Shown piece after piece: positions 36,890 through 48,443 of a stretch of 64,000 bases of DNA (its first letter is position 1; each line of letters opens with the position of its first letter). A model generated the notes under the pieces. It was not told where the DNA came from. It saw only the letters and a program-made list of their open reading frames with translations, and searched no databases. This DNA comes from Mucor mucedo (Eukaryota > Mucoromycota > Mucoromycetes > Mucorales > Mucoraceae), in NCBI RefSeq assembly GCF_025094135.1, contig NW_026252411.1, forward strand, positions 1 to 64,000, written 5' to 3'. Both the position numbers and the translations under genes were made by a program.

Positions 36890-37134
36890 TTTTTTTAGTG
36901 CGATAAGCCTTTCAATATGTAAATAAAAATCAATCCTTAAAATGTTAAGTACTTGTTTATTATCATCGTCGCTATTTTTCATATTGCATTGCTATAAGTA
37001 TCATTGTAACTGCGAATCTACAGTTTTTCAAACCGTTTTTCTTTAGGACCTGGTCTGTGCATACGGAACCATGAATAACATTTGAGATATTGTAGGCCAA
37101 CCCTTTGAATTTTTTTTTTCTTACTCGCCCTTTT

Positions 37135-37167
<33 letters not shown>

Positions 37168-37235
37168 CGCCCTTTGACGTTGCTTTTACTGTACACAAAT
37201 TTTATTTAGATAGGGGTATATTTACAGTTTATACA
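36890..37235. other. intergenic
   Basis: Holds an uninterrupted A run of about 29 (37139-37167). Nothing else recognised. Confidence 0.5.
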
Positions 37236-39085
37236 TTACTCTCTTGCCATTTGTAAGTGAAATTTAGGAATTTTCCCTTTAATTATACGCATGATAGCCT
37301 TCATGGTTTCTTCCATATTTCCTTTTTGATTGACTTGAAATTCAAACGATTCAGTCTCAGGGTCTGAAGATCCTGGTGAAGTGGTGTTCATCACAGATAT
37401 CAATTTTATCTTTAATTTACTTGATGGAAAAGTACCTGGCTCCATATTAACTAATTACACAAAGCAAAAAGAAGAGTGAGAATATGTAGTAAAATCAAAT
37501 GTTACTAGACCTACAACTAATGATGAGGGGCGCTTGTGGTTTAGGTAATGAGACACCCGTCCCTAGATTCTCAATGGAGATGGATTTAAATTCTTTAAAT
37601 TCTGCCCATTCATCACATAACACGGGCAATTTGATGGTCATGTACAGTGAGAAATAGGCATAGTCTTTGGAATCGTAGACCATGATTTGACTAAATCCTT
37701 TTCCGTTAACTCTTGACTCATCCCCAATTTGTTTTGTAATTACTACTTACTCTCGGTATTTGGTTAACCAGGCTGTCATAAACACCTTTCTAAAATCATC
37801 CTGCCTTTCCTTTACACTGCCTAAATCGAAAAGTTTGGTTTGATGATGGTGATTCTGTAGTGGTCTACGTTGTTTTTGAGGGGATGGTATGGATGAAACA
37901 GGCAAGACATCTTCATTCTTATCTGAGGGAAATGAAAAAATATCTGCAGCCGGTGCAGGTTTTTTCTTACTGCGAAAGGAAGCTAAATTCGCCTGGATAG
38001 AACCAAAGGATGCTTTTTTCGGTGTGGGAGGTTTCTTTAGTTCCTTAAAATAGCTGCTCGTATGAATATCTAAATCATCATCGTCATCAGAAAACAAACT
38101 GTCCTTATAATCGTCCTTGAACTTTGACTTGTAGTCCTTCTTTTCCTCAATTTTGTAATCGTCCTTGTACTTGACCTTGTAATCATCGTTAAGTATGATG
38201 CTGTCATCCTCTTCAAAGTCCATGATGTCATGGATTTTTTGGGTCTCCTTGTAGTCATCTTTATACTTGATTTTGTAATCCTCCTTGTCGATATCCTTAT
38301 AATCTTCTTTATACTTGATTTTGTAATCCTCCTTGCTAGTATCTTTGTAATCATCCTTATACTTGGTTCTGTAATCCTCGCTTTTGGGATTTTTCGTGTA
38401 CTCCAAATCAAAATCATCCAAGTCATCGTCAATCTTTACCTTTTCACTAGCAAATTTCTTGGCTTTGGGCAAACTTATTTCCTCTTCTTCATCTTCCTCG
38501 TCCAATAGTACTCGTTTTTTACCCTTCCTATCCTCGAAAAAGGATAATTTAGGTTGCATTGCACTGACAGCTGGCTAGATAATAAGAATGAGTTTTTTTT
38601 TTTTTTTTGCTTTCTTAAAAAAGACGACTTCTAACAGAATAAAAAAAAAAAAAAAAGAACCTTCTTGATCAATAGTTTCAACATGCTTTCAAACCATGTG
38701 TACAAGCAATCCTCCTTGTCAAGATTCCAGTCGTCGTGAGGAAGTAATTTCGAAATATCTTGAATGTCGGGCAAGGTATGAAACACAATGTCGGGAGGAA
38801 AATGAAGGAAATTGGTGTCAAATAAGATTTGGCCTACAAGTATGTAAAAAAAGTGTGGTTTTAGTCTGTATGGTCTCAATGGGATCTTTAATTTAATTTT
38901 TCCTGCGCACATTGAACACTTGAGTCGACACTAAGTCGAATAGTAATATTAAACCGATCATGAATGACAGGCTTTATTAACCCGAAACCATAATGCGAAG
39001 AGCGAGTACTGTTTAGCGTAATTTCATTTAATGTGGTCAATTTCTTGACAGCCTTGTCCAATTTCTTATTCAATGCGTCCACCAT
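37236..39085 (-). CDS. BRCC45/BRE (BABAM2)-like protein with DYK-repeat insert
   Basis: Exons about 39085-38911, 38833-38661, 38574-37751, 37690-37515 and 37450-37236 give about 520 residues. The first exon end could also be 38920. The N-terminal part (DRFNITIRL...FDTNFLHFPPDIVFH, then LPHDDWNLDKEDCL) matches the first UEV-like domain of BRE/BRCC45, the scaffold of BRISC and BRCA1-A deubiquitinase complexes. The C-terminal part (YFSLYMTIKLPVLCDEW, and MKAIMRIIKGKIPKFHLQMA at the end) matches the second half. Between them lies an insert of about 270 residues, very charged, with five imperfect copies of a DYKxKYKDDYK motif (about 38395-38085) followed by a basic Pro/Ser region. Homology is by eye and modest, so the name is provisional. 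MPN partner genes are not seen nearby. Confidence 0.6.
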
Positions 39086-39169
39086 TCGTATATGGATTTT
39101 TTATGGAGAGAGATAGAGAAAGAGATAGAAAAGAGAGAGAGATTTTATTTTTAAACAGGCGCTCCATTA

Positions 39170-39937
39170 TTATTTACCAAGACCCGTCTCTAACAACATG
39201 ACAGTAAACATGCCGACAAATAAAAACAAGATGCAAAAGGAAGCCCATGTAATGACGCCTCGACTTGCGGGAAAGTTCCCATGCTGTAAAGCCCATTGGG
39301 CATGGAAGTATCGAACATTGCCAAAGTATAAGAATAAGATACTAGAGAACACAAATATGAGACCTAAAGCTCGACCAATGCGTTTATGATGTGCTGTAGA
39401 TACATGATATACTTGAATAATGCCTTTAAATATGTGTAACAAAAAAAAAAAAAGGGTAAATATCTATGCATGTGTATCTTCATCATTGGGGATTATCTTT
39501 TCATTGTACCTATACCGAGCGTGATTAATGAAAGTGATGTTCTGAACCATGCAAGATATGTCCGTTCATTCGCTAATAATAATAATAATAATAATAGTAA
39601 TAATAATAGCATTAGATATATGTACCAACATGTAAAAAACGTTTGGTTCCATACCCAAGTGATCTCTTGCGGTATTTCCTTTATTTTCCAGAACGACAGC
39701 GGGTGAGTATTTGGAATAGATATCATCAAGGTATAATAAGAAGGAAGAATAAAATAGTTTATCGTCCTCTTCTTCAGTGTCATTATCCACCAATGTTCGT
39801 TCATCATGTTGTTGCTGACGCTGTAAGAATAGAATAGCATTTCTATCCTTGATCTGTTTCGTATCTTTAAAAGAGATGTGGGTTCGGTATCCACCACTGT
39901 CATAGCTGTTACTACGATAATGTTGCTGTCCAGTCAT
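39170..39937 (-). CDS. DUF202 (YidH-type) small membrane protein
   Basis: Exons 39937-39655, 39572-39510 and 39423-39170 give 199 residues. The N-terminal half is soluble, with an acidic patch. It is followed by the DUF202 signature NERTYLAWFRTSLSLITLGIG and three likely membrane segments: around SLSLITLGIG, ALGLIFVFSSILFLYFG, and WASFCILFLFVGMFTVMLL. DUF202 proteins of fungi are vacuolar or plasma-membrane proteins, and the same domain occurs in VTC subunits. Function is unknown. The gene is divergent from the small gene at 40334. Confidence 0.82.
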
Positions 39938-40333
39938 GATGAGTATATATGAAGAAAAAAAAAAAAAAGAATGAAAAGGGAATTATATTGTTTTCTGTGT
40001 AGTTTCTCCTATTATCATGATATCGGCTTCAGATGCCTCATCACCCCTTATTATCAATCCCTTTTACATTAAACTTTATAAGGTCATTTTCTGCAAGATC
40101 TCGTCTCCGGTGCTTGCTCCCCCCCCCCTTTAGCATTGTTGGGGTGTAAGAGGGGACTGTAAATGTTTTTCTGACCAATGAAAAATCTTTCATCACATTT
40201 TGCATAAGATTAAAAAATATTTATTTACCTAGTCTGTATATGTTTTTTTTTTCTCTCTGTGTGCTTTTTTATTATTTTCCCACAGAACAACACGTATACA
40301 ATAAAATATTTTATAGAAAAAAAAAAAAAAAGG

Positions 40334-40675
40334 ATGACAGAATATCATAGTGAAAGTTATTATGAAGAAACATTAAAAACCAAGGAAATTCGATCTATGC
40401 CGGAAGGATCCGCACGGTTAGCTGCACTTCGAGATTTAGGTGTCACTTTTGATGAAGGACAGCATAGAACTACCAAGATTGCCACCCCATCTGGCACACC
40501 CAAGTTACCCACTTTTGTCGACGCCGCACAAATTGAGGTAAAATTAAAAATCTATCACTTTTTATACTGTATACTCAATTGCAATTCCTCCTCATCAATA
40601 TAGCGTATGTTAAATCAAAAGAAAATAAGCTCGTTTGCAAGAGATGATGTATCTCAATGCTCTGATTTCCTTTAA
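40334..40675 (+). CDS. small hypothetical protein
   Basis: Exons 40334-40537 and 40604-40675 give 91 residues. The frame is continuous across a normal 66-nt intron, and the ATG follows an A-rich leader. The sequence (MTEYHSESYYEETLKTKEIR...ALRDLGVTFDEGQ...FVDAAQIE) is acidic and looks soluble, with no signal peptide or membrane segment. I do not recognise the family. It lies about 160 bp upstream of the AFG1-like gene on the same strand. Confidence 0.6.
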
Positions 40676-40832
40676 ATACTCTCACACACACAATAAAGAA
40701 AAAAAAAAATCTTTTTCCCTTCTGGGTTAAACCTTTACCCCTCTCTCTTCCATCTTTTTTTTTTTTTTTTTCTTTTGAGACAAGGCCCTTTTTTTTTATT
40801 ACCCCGCGTTCTCCTCTTCGTTACATATAGAA

Positions 40833-42360
40833 ATGCTTCGCTCGGCATTGAAAAGATTACCAGTTTGCACCACCCGATTGTATATTATTAGACCTTGTTA
40901 TCATGTCAAGCGGTTTCAGTCCACCGTAAGCGGTACAGAAGAGACCCTATCTCCACAAACATTCACAAACAACACCATTGCCAACCATGGTAAGTTTTTT
41001 TTTTTTAATCCCATTAGTTAAAAACCCAACGGAAAAGCTTTAACGCCTTGAAAAAAAAAAAAAGTATCGCCTATTCGTCGATATGATGAAATTACCAGCC
41101 ATGGGGGGCCAGTGAAATCCGACCCAGACCAAAGAAAGGTGATTGAGAAACTAGACGAATTATGGTACGACCTTCGAGAATATCAACCCCAAGCCTTCAA
41201 AGAGCAAGGCAAATCCGTAAGTGTGTGTGTGTGTATTTAAAATAATATCTAGAGGAGAACTAACATTTTCAATGCAGTGGGGAAGTTGGTTTGGGTATAG
41301 AAACGAGAATAAAGTAATGGAAAAAAACGTCCCGGAATCCTTGTATATCTATGGTAACGTGGGTACGGGTAAAACTATGGTGATGGATTTATTCTTTGAT
41401 ACATTGGCCATTACCCGTAAAAGAAGAGTCCATTTTCATGCTTTTATGCTGGATGTTCATCAACGTATTCATCGTGTGAAAACAGAACATCCCGTGCTGG
41501 CAGATCCTTTAGCTCCCATTGCCGATGATTTAGTGAAAGAAGCCTATGTGTTGTGTTTTGATGAATTTCAAGTCACAGACATTGCAGATGCCATGATTCT
41601 TCGTAATCTATTTGAAGAACTCTTTAAACGTGGTGTTGTACTGGTCACTACATCCAATCGACACCCTACCGAACTATACAAGAACGGTATTCAACGTTCC
41701 TCTTTTATACCATGCATTGATTTACTCTTGAAGAAATGTGATGTCCTCTGTCTCGATTCAGGCACCGATTATCGAAAGATCGAACGAGCTCAATCCAATG
41801 TGTTTTTCCATCCGTTGAATCGACAGACGACGGAAAAGATTGATGCGTTGACAAGACAGTTAACTGGCGGTAAAGAGATGGTGCCCAAAGATCTGCATTT
41901 CTTATCCCGTACCTTGACGATTCCAGCACAAGTGGACGGTGTAGCGAAAATGACGTTTGCTAGTGTCTGTGCTCAACCACTGAGTGCGGCGGATTTTATT
42001 GAGATTGTCAAGAACTTTCATACGGTGATCTTGACAGATATTCCAAGCATGACGATGAAACATCGTGCTGAAGCCAGAAGATTCATCACGTTCATCGATG
42101 CCATGTATGAATCCCATGTGGTCCTCATTGCAAGTGCAGAAAATGGCATGATGGATATCTTTAACGCAGAAGAAGGCAAAGAAGAAATGCAAGAACAAAT
42201 GCTTGCTGCCATGAGTCAAGATTCTTCCTTGGATGTCTCGGATATTTCTTCGCCTTTATTCTCGGGCCAAGAGGAAGCCTTTGCTTTTCAAAGAGCTCTC
42301 TCTCGATTAATTCAAATGCAGAGTACCGAATGGGTTTCCCAACGCTTGATTGTGAAATAG
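40833..42360 (+). CDS. AFG1: AFG1-like mitochondrial AAA ATPase (LACE1 family)
   Basis: Exons 40833-40989, 41065-41216 and 41278-42360 give 463 residues. The N-terminus (MLRSALKRLPVCTTRLYIIR) is a good mitochondrial presequence. Walker A is GNVGTGKTMVMDLF. The Walker B region is YVLCFDEFQVTDIADAM, an AFG1 hallmark. The sensor-like VTTSNRHPTELYKNGIQR and RRFITFIDAMYE near the C-terminus are also typical. Family members assist degradation or quality control of mitochondrially encoded proteins, including cytochrome oxidase subunits. Length is normal. A GT microsatellite sits at the start of the second intron. Confidence 0.93.
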
Positions 42361-42466
42361 ATAGACAGCTTTTTTATTTTTTTAATTTTTTATTTTATAT
42401 CCGCTTTTTTTTTTTCTTTTTTTTTTCTTTTTTTTTTTTTTTTTTTTATATATATATAGAAAAAAA

Positions 42467-44154
42467 TTAATTACTATTGTTGTTATTGTACAATTTGTTG
42501 TCATGCTGATTTAATTTACTCGTATTCTCCTGTGCGTCCATAAAATGATGGTTGCCATTATTAGACCATGCTGAAGGTTGAGGAGGATAATTATAAGGCA
42601 CAGGAGTTCCAGGTCGTGTGCTACCTCTATTTGAATTATCATAGGATTCGTACGAATCTGTTCTCCCATGTTGTACCTGTTGCCAATTCCCCAAGGCTCT
42701 TGCCATACCCACCTCATAAGGATCAAACATATCTGGACCACCTTGTTCCACCATCATGGGTTGATACTTTAATCCTGGTCGATGTCTAGCAAAGAAATGG
42801 GAATCATTGGCACTTTGAGATCGATGATGAAAGTTACTGAAGGCGGATGAATTATTATTATTAGTATTATTGTTATTATTGAAACTCGTGTTGATCATGT
42901 AGTTTGGTTGTTCCATCACCATAGGAGGGGAAGAGAATACGTATTGTGGAGGTGGTAAAGTCACCTTGTCATCTTCCTTTTTCACGTCTTCCTCTTCGTT
43001 ATTGCTAGTATGGGAAGAAGAAGGAGGAGAAGCAGATGGTTTTCTCTTCTTACTGTTACTAGTACGTTGTTGATGTTGATGTTGTTGAGGTTCGAGACTG
43101 TAATGACCAGGACTACGACCGCGAACTACCAGAGGAGAAGAATAACACTCTGCAATGGTATGCTGTGATCCATCCTCCAACTGAGCAATCAAATCAAAGA
43201 TCAGATGAAAGTATTGCTGTGATGCTCTCCTTTTCCCGTTGTTTGCTGTGGCGACTCGAAACTGTAAGCGTTCAAAGGTGACACATACTTGTTCGGATCC
43301 ATACATTGTGTCTGAGGGAGCAATGGGTATCACAGGAGGCTCTCTCTGAGGCCCTTTATCACGCTTTGGGGTCATTTGGGTTAAAGCGACGGGTCGAATG
43401 ATATTGTTATGTGGATCTGGCTCTGCGGAGGAAGTACATGCCTTTAATCGGAGAAAGAATTGTCCAATGGGTTGCAATTTCTCTAGAAACTGCAATGCAT
43501 AACATGTCCCCTCTGAATGACCTTGGATAATAAAAGACGCCGTGACCTGAAAATAGTTTCGACGATAGCATGTCCAATGAGATTGAGATGTAAAGAATCC
43601 TCGATCCATTTTACAGTTGAATACGATTGGACAACTAAAAAAAAAAAAAAAAAAAAAAAGGTTATTTCGTGCCGTTAGCAAAAAAGGGGATGGGGGCGTA
43701 AATTTTTTATTTATTTTTTCTATTTACCTTGTTATTTTTCTTGTGTTGAAATCAAATAGGTTCATTAAAATCTTTGGCTTGCAAAAGAAATTGGGTTCAT
43801 CTTGGGTCTCAATTATTGCTGTGGATGAGTTATTCAGCTGAGAAGCAATGGATTTAGGAATCGGAAGTGGGAACATTTCACTTGTTGTGGTCGTTTCATT
43901 TTTCAAAGGTGAATTTCTGTTATTTTTTTTTTTTTATTTAGTATCCCGTAGAATCATATGTGTTTATTCTGTACCTCTTGAAATCAAACGATCTGTTCTC
44001 TTGCTCATTATTACCACTGATCGTATGAATTAGTTCCAATATCACTACGCGTGTTTTAATCAGGATGTTCTTACTTTATAAATGCGTGTCCAACTGGCAT
44101 AGAGTGGGATCGTTGATGAAAAAGCGGTGTTACCATGACGTTTTCAGACATCAT
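42467..44154 (-). CDS. NDT80/PhoG-like DNA-binding transcription factor
   Basis: Exons 44154-44075, 44016-43975 (42 nt), 43916-43728 and 43634-42467 give 492 residues. All junctions are in phase, and two introns show CTAA-type branch sites. The NDT80 fold is clear: KMDRGFFTSQSHWTCYRRN, ALTQMTPKRDKGP, VTFERLQFRVATANNGKRRA and PLVVRGRSPGHY. This family includes yeast Ndt80 (middle meiosis) and filamentous-fungal regulators of phosphate or protease secretion and heterokaryon incompatibility. The C-terminal third is low complexity, rich in Asn, Gln, Ser and His, with a basic KKRKPS stretch that may be a nuclear signal. The first three exons are supported only by frame and splice motifs. Confidence 0.88.
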
Positions 44155-44225
44155 GTAGAAAAAAAGTAAAGACAAGGAAGAAAAGAAGAAAGAAAAAAAG
44201 AGAGAGAGAGAGAGAGGGGTTAGAA

Positions 44226-44258
<33 letters not shown>

Positions 44259-47200
44259 ATAAATAATAAATAAAAAAAAAAAACCTGTTAGAGAGACGAT
44301 TTCAGGAGTTGCTAATAAAAATACGCCATTCACGATTTTTTAGACCTACTCACTTGCCACCTTTTTTTTTTTTTTTTTTTTTTTTTTGAAACAGACGTCT
44401 GAGTTCCAATCAATATCCGCATATTACAAAAGGTTTTTAGTCATTGTACATTAATCACCTTCTTATTTAACAGTGTAAATAAAATGGCCACTTGTTTTGT
44501 CAAGTTGACAAAAAGAGGGGGGGGAGGGAAAGTGTGTAGGATACACGAAACTGTAACAGAAACAAATAGTAATACAATTTAAATATATACACACAATGAA
44601 AACATAAAAAAAAAAAAAAAAAATCATTTGACAAACAAAAAAAAAAGTGCATTTACCAAATAAAGTAAAACTCCCTTTGAGTGGGACCGACTCTCTTTCT
44701 TTCGCAGAGAAAATGCCGGTATACAGGGCGCACTAGTCGATTTTTGGAAATCACCAACAGTTTCGTATCACGCTAACATAAAAAAGACCTTTCCGGATCA
44801 TTTTTGCAGAAGTAATCGGCCACTCATTGCCTTTTCAGCCGCTGCCGTATTATCAACTTGTGCGCAAAATAAGTACACACAAAAAATTACATGATAGCGT
44901 AAAAAAACTATTTATTTTTTTCTTAAAAAAAGGGGGGGTACGCATCTTACTTTTTACCGATGAGGGGGGATACCCAGTGAAAAGGAAAAAGCAAAAGAAA
45001 AAAGATAAAAAAAAGGTACTCGCCTATTTTTATATGCAAACTAACTACTATACCACATGATTCTTTTCTTCTTTATAAAAGCACATCTTAAAAAGTGCAT
45101 ACAAAATCATCTTCCTCCCACCCAACAGCTGACAGATTGTATTTGTAGATCAAACATTTCTCATGTTTAATGAAACAAACGTTTCATTATAAAAATTCCT
45201 GGGTTGAACTTTACTTTTTTTCATTATTTGGGAACACTACGTACCATTGCATCATTTTTTTTTTTTTTTGGGTCCTGTGTTCTTGAAAATTAGGATGGAC
45301 ATCTTGTCACACCCGTGTACTATTGACAGTTTTCTAAAAAAAAAAAAAAAAAAAAAGTAACACAAACCGCTTTTTTGACGGGTTGGAAACACTTGGTACC
45401 CCCCGATACATTTACACAAAATATACTCTACCTCTGGCGTTCTATCGAAACACAGTCTATATTTATTTTTGTAATGAACCACTCGCTAAAAGCGTATTCT
45501 ATCTCGACACTAATTGATATGACGCTAAGAACTGGCTTTAGAAACAGGAAAAAAAAAAGTCACCTTGCATTATCATTGCAAGCCATCACAGTGATCCTCT
45601 GATATAGAGTTTATTCCTCTTTTGGCAGGACCTTTGGTCTATAAATCCACTCTCTCGTGTGCGTTCTTGTACTTTTTTTGTAGGTAATTATAAACCGGTG
45701 CCTTTCCCCCAGTTGGGCCTTACGCAAAAAATAAATAACTAAAAAAAGGGCAATTTTTTAATTTCGTTGCCATGGCAACGAAATTACATTTTGGGATCCC
45801 ATGTTCAATCACATTTTGAGAAGTTTTTCTTTTTTTTCTCCACAAATAAAAAATACCTCTAATCCAAGGGAATAGATCGAAACACTTTTTACTTGATAAT
45901 GACTTTAACGAGAAAGGAGGTCATGATTGACTAATTGTCTAAGATCGTGTCATAAGAAGAGGAGCTTTATCTCCAAACTGATGTTTGTAATGATGTACGT
46001 ATTAGTGATCTCCTTAGATATAATAGTCATTATAAGTGTCAGATCAGTTATTATTGAGATAAAATCCACTTTTGATGAATCACCTCAATTTCAAAACTGC
46101 CAAAACAACTTTTTCGAGGGAATTACTAAAATATTTAACAATGATCAATCATTTTTTTCCAAACTTTAAATCACACACACTAACCTACACGGTGTCTTTT
46201 TTTCTCTCGTGAGTAAGATAGACAGTTATGCAAAAACCGGGTGTAGTGCACTGCAGCAGAGACGTCTGCAATTTTAATGCCTCATTGCTTTAACAGAATT
46301 GATCAAGTACAGAGTCATAAGAACACCCTCTTATTGAGAATAGGCATTTGCAGATCTTTTTGGTTTTTATTAGTGACAATAAAAGAGCTGATCATTCTAC
46401 TTTTATTTTAACACAATCAAAAAGACATACACAAAAGCCACATGCATCGACACTACATTTACATTAAAAACAAAGAAAATAAAGCCCTCTTTTTTTTTTT
46501 TTTACTACTTTTGCTGTCTGTACAATAACAAAAATGCACATGTAGGTGTAAAAAAGTATGTTTTTTTTTATATGTTGAGATTCAATGCACATTTCTTATG
46601 AGTGAGCTATTTTACAAGATAATGACAGGAATAAGCTGTACATGTACAGTACTTGCTATCACCATGAAATAATTTGATACATAATACTAAAGAACCTTTT
46701 TTATTTTATTTATTTAGTTATTCTTAAGCGAGCGCAAATATGACATATTTTCAGTAAGCACAACCTACCGATGACTGTGTTGGAAATAAATTAGGGTAAA
46801 AAGATAACATTCAAATTCCGGGATTGATGCGCTACCCCCCTTCCCTTCCGTTTCTCAATATTCTAACCGCACGCATCCACACAACTGCAGTCTATACGTG
46901 TAAACTATTAAACACACAATTTTAAGCGCATTTTCATAAAAAGTGAGGGGGAAAAAAAAACTATGAATACAGATGATGTAAAAATAGATCTGTAGAATCC
47001 GAGCCAGATATTCTGTTTCTCGTATTCATAGTAGTTTGTGATATAATTCATGTCAGCATATTTGCAATCCCATAATTGATAAAAGTGAGGGGGACAGTAG
47101 GTATTGATATAGTCAGATAAGGTAAAGCTTTGAAAAGATCGATTTAAACAACTCACTGTAGTTGACCCTTACTGACAAACAATAAAAGCAAAAAAAAAAA

Positions 47201-47801
47201 GAAAAGAAAAGCGGGTAGATAATAATCTAGATTATAGTTGATTACAACAGAAAAAAAAAAAAAAGAGCAATTTATTCCTTAAAAGCATTTCTGTAGTGAC
47301 ATTTCATATAAGAAATTTGCTAGGTTAAGCTCTTCTAGAAATTATATGAACTAATATATATTTATATTATCCAGAAATCGGCCGCATTACATATAAACTC
47401 TATCATACTGTAAAAATGCTTATCTTCGATCAACGATTAGCATATGCATTACATCAAGACATTTAAAACATATGTAGTAATATCCTTTTTTAAATCGCAT
47501 ATCAATACCAGTTCGATTGAAACCCATCATTCTTGGGTAGGTTATTTCATCTCTTTAGTAAATTTTATAGAAAAAAAGAAGCGAGATAATTTATTTAAAA
47601 ATAAAAAATGGAGTTGGTGAAGAGAGAGAGAAAGAGAAATATGGGTGACAATGATAATATATAGAAGAAGAAGAAAAAAAAAAGGCAGTGTTGTGTTAAA
47701 ACTATTTATAAGGCGGAACGGAAAGAGAGAGAGAGACAAAGCTGTTAAACAAGAGTTGTCGATATTTTTTGGTTTTTTTTTTGGAGACAATCTAATTTTA
47801 C

Positions 47802-47834
<33 letters not shown>

Positions 47835-47897
47835 TATATATCTTGAACCAGCATTTTTTTGTTGTTGTTTTAATTGTTGAATAGTATAAAGAATAGT
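44155..47897. other. intergenic desert with microsatellites
   Basis: About 3.7 kb. GA repeat near 44200-44216, GT repeat near 44229-44255, many poly-A/T runs, and the X-box palindrome listed separately. An 82-codon minus-strand frame at 47156-46908 (SDYINTYCPPHFYQLWD...) looks protein-like but cannot be extended or named. Confidence 0.45.
45759..45786. promoter_or_regulatory. 28-bp perfect palindrome with RFX X-box
   Basis: The centre is GTTGCCATGGCAAC (45766-45779), an ideal two-half-site match to the RFX-family X-box (GTTRCC...GGYAAC). The symmetry extends through ATTTC/GAAAT flanks to 28 bp. It lies about 1.6 kb upstream of the NDT80-like gene and 2.1-2.7 kb from the next gene, so the target is unclear. 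Confidence 0.6.
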
Positions 47898-48443
47898 TTA
47901 AACAAATGTCCACTTGATCTTGCAGATTCCTAATTCTAAACCACCACAAACTTCTTGAAATACTAAATAAAAAAAAAGAATATGAGTACATAATCAGCAG
48001 TGTAAGATTACGATTCACTTACAGGAAGTTGACATATCCAAGCATCCATAGTTACATCCAGGACAGGTATCAACAATATCAGCCATGATGGATTTACCTT
48101 TAGGACCATCAATTTTGACTTGTTGCTTACAGCGAGGGTTATTATTTGGGTTCACCTCTAGATAACGCATGATGAATAAAAAAAAATTGTATGAAATCAA
48201 CAAATATGTGTATATTTTACCGTTTCCCATTTGCTCATGATTGACAGCTACAACAAATTCACTTGCACTGCTTTGAATACCGCACGATCCAAGTCCAGCT
48301 TCAACGTCATAAAAAGTTGCAATACCAAGAATAGCGAGAATATGTTTAGTGGTTCTACCAAGGTCTAGTGGAAGCGACTCTGTGTGCTGCACAAGTGCGA
48401 ATAAAGAGATGAGAATGAAGACAAGGTTCAAGATTTTATTCAT
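47898..48443 (-). CDS. small secreted double-psi beta-barrel (barwin/RlpA-like) protein
   Basis: Exons 48443-48221, 48157-48023 and 47962-47898 join in phase to 140 residues. The N-terminus MNKILNLVFILISLFALVQH is a signal peptide. The mature part shows the DPBB pattern: GIATFYDVEAGLGSCG, FVVAVNHEQMGNG, IMADIVDTCPGCNYGCLDMS, and a terminal IKWTFV in place of the usual V-W-F ending. Paired cysteines fit disulphides of a secreted protein. Related fungal proteins (rare lipoprotein A-like, expansin-like) are cell-wall associated or secreted. The catalytic meaning is unknown. Confidence 0.85.

Noticed and set aside
38085..38395. FLAG-tag or vector contamination suggested by DYKDD-like repeats
   Set aside because: The repeats are imperfect, no exact tag sequence occurs, and they are embedded in a spliced fungal gene.
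38070..38432. Basic minus-strand ORF overlapping the BRCC45-like insert
   Set aside because: Frame shadow of the tandem DYK repeats.
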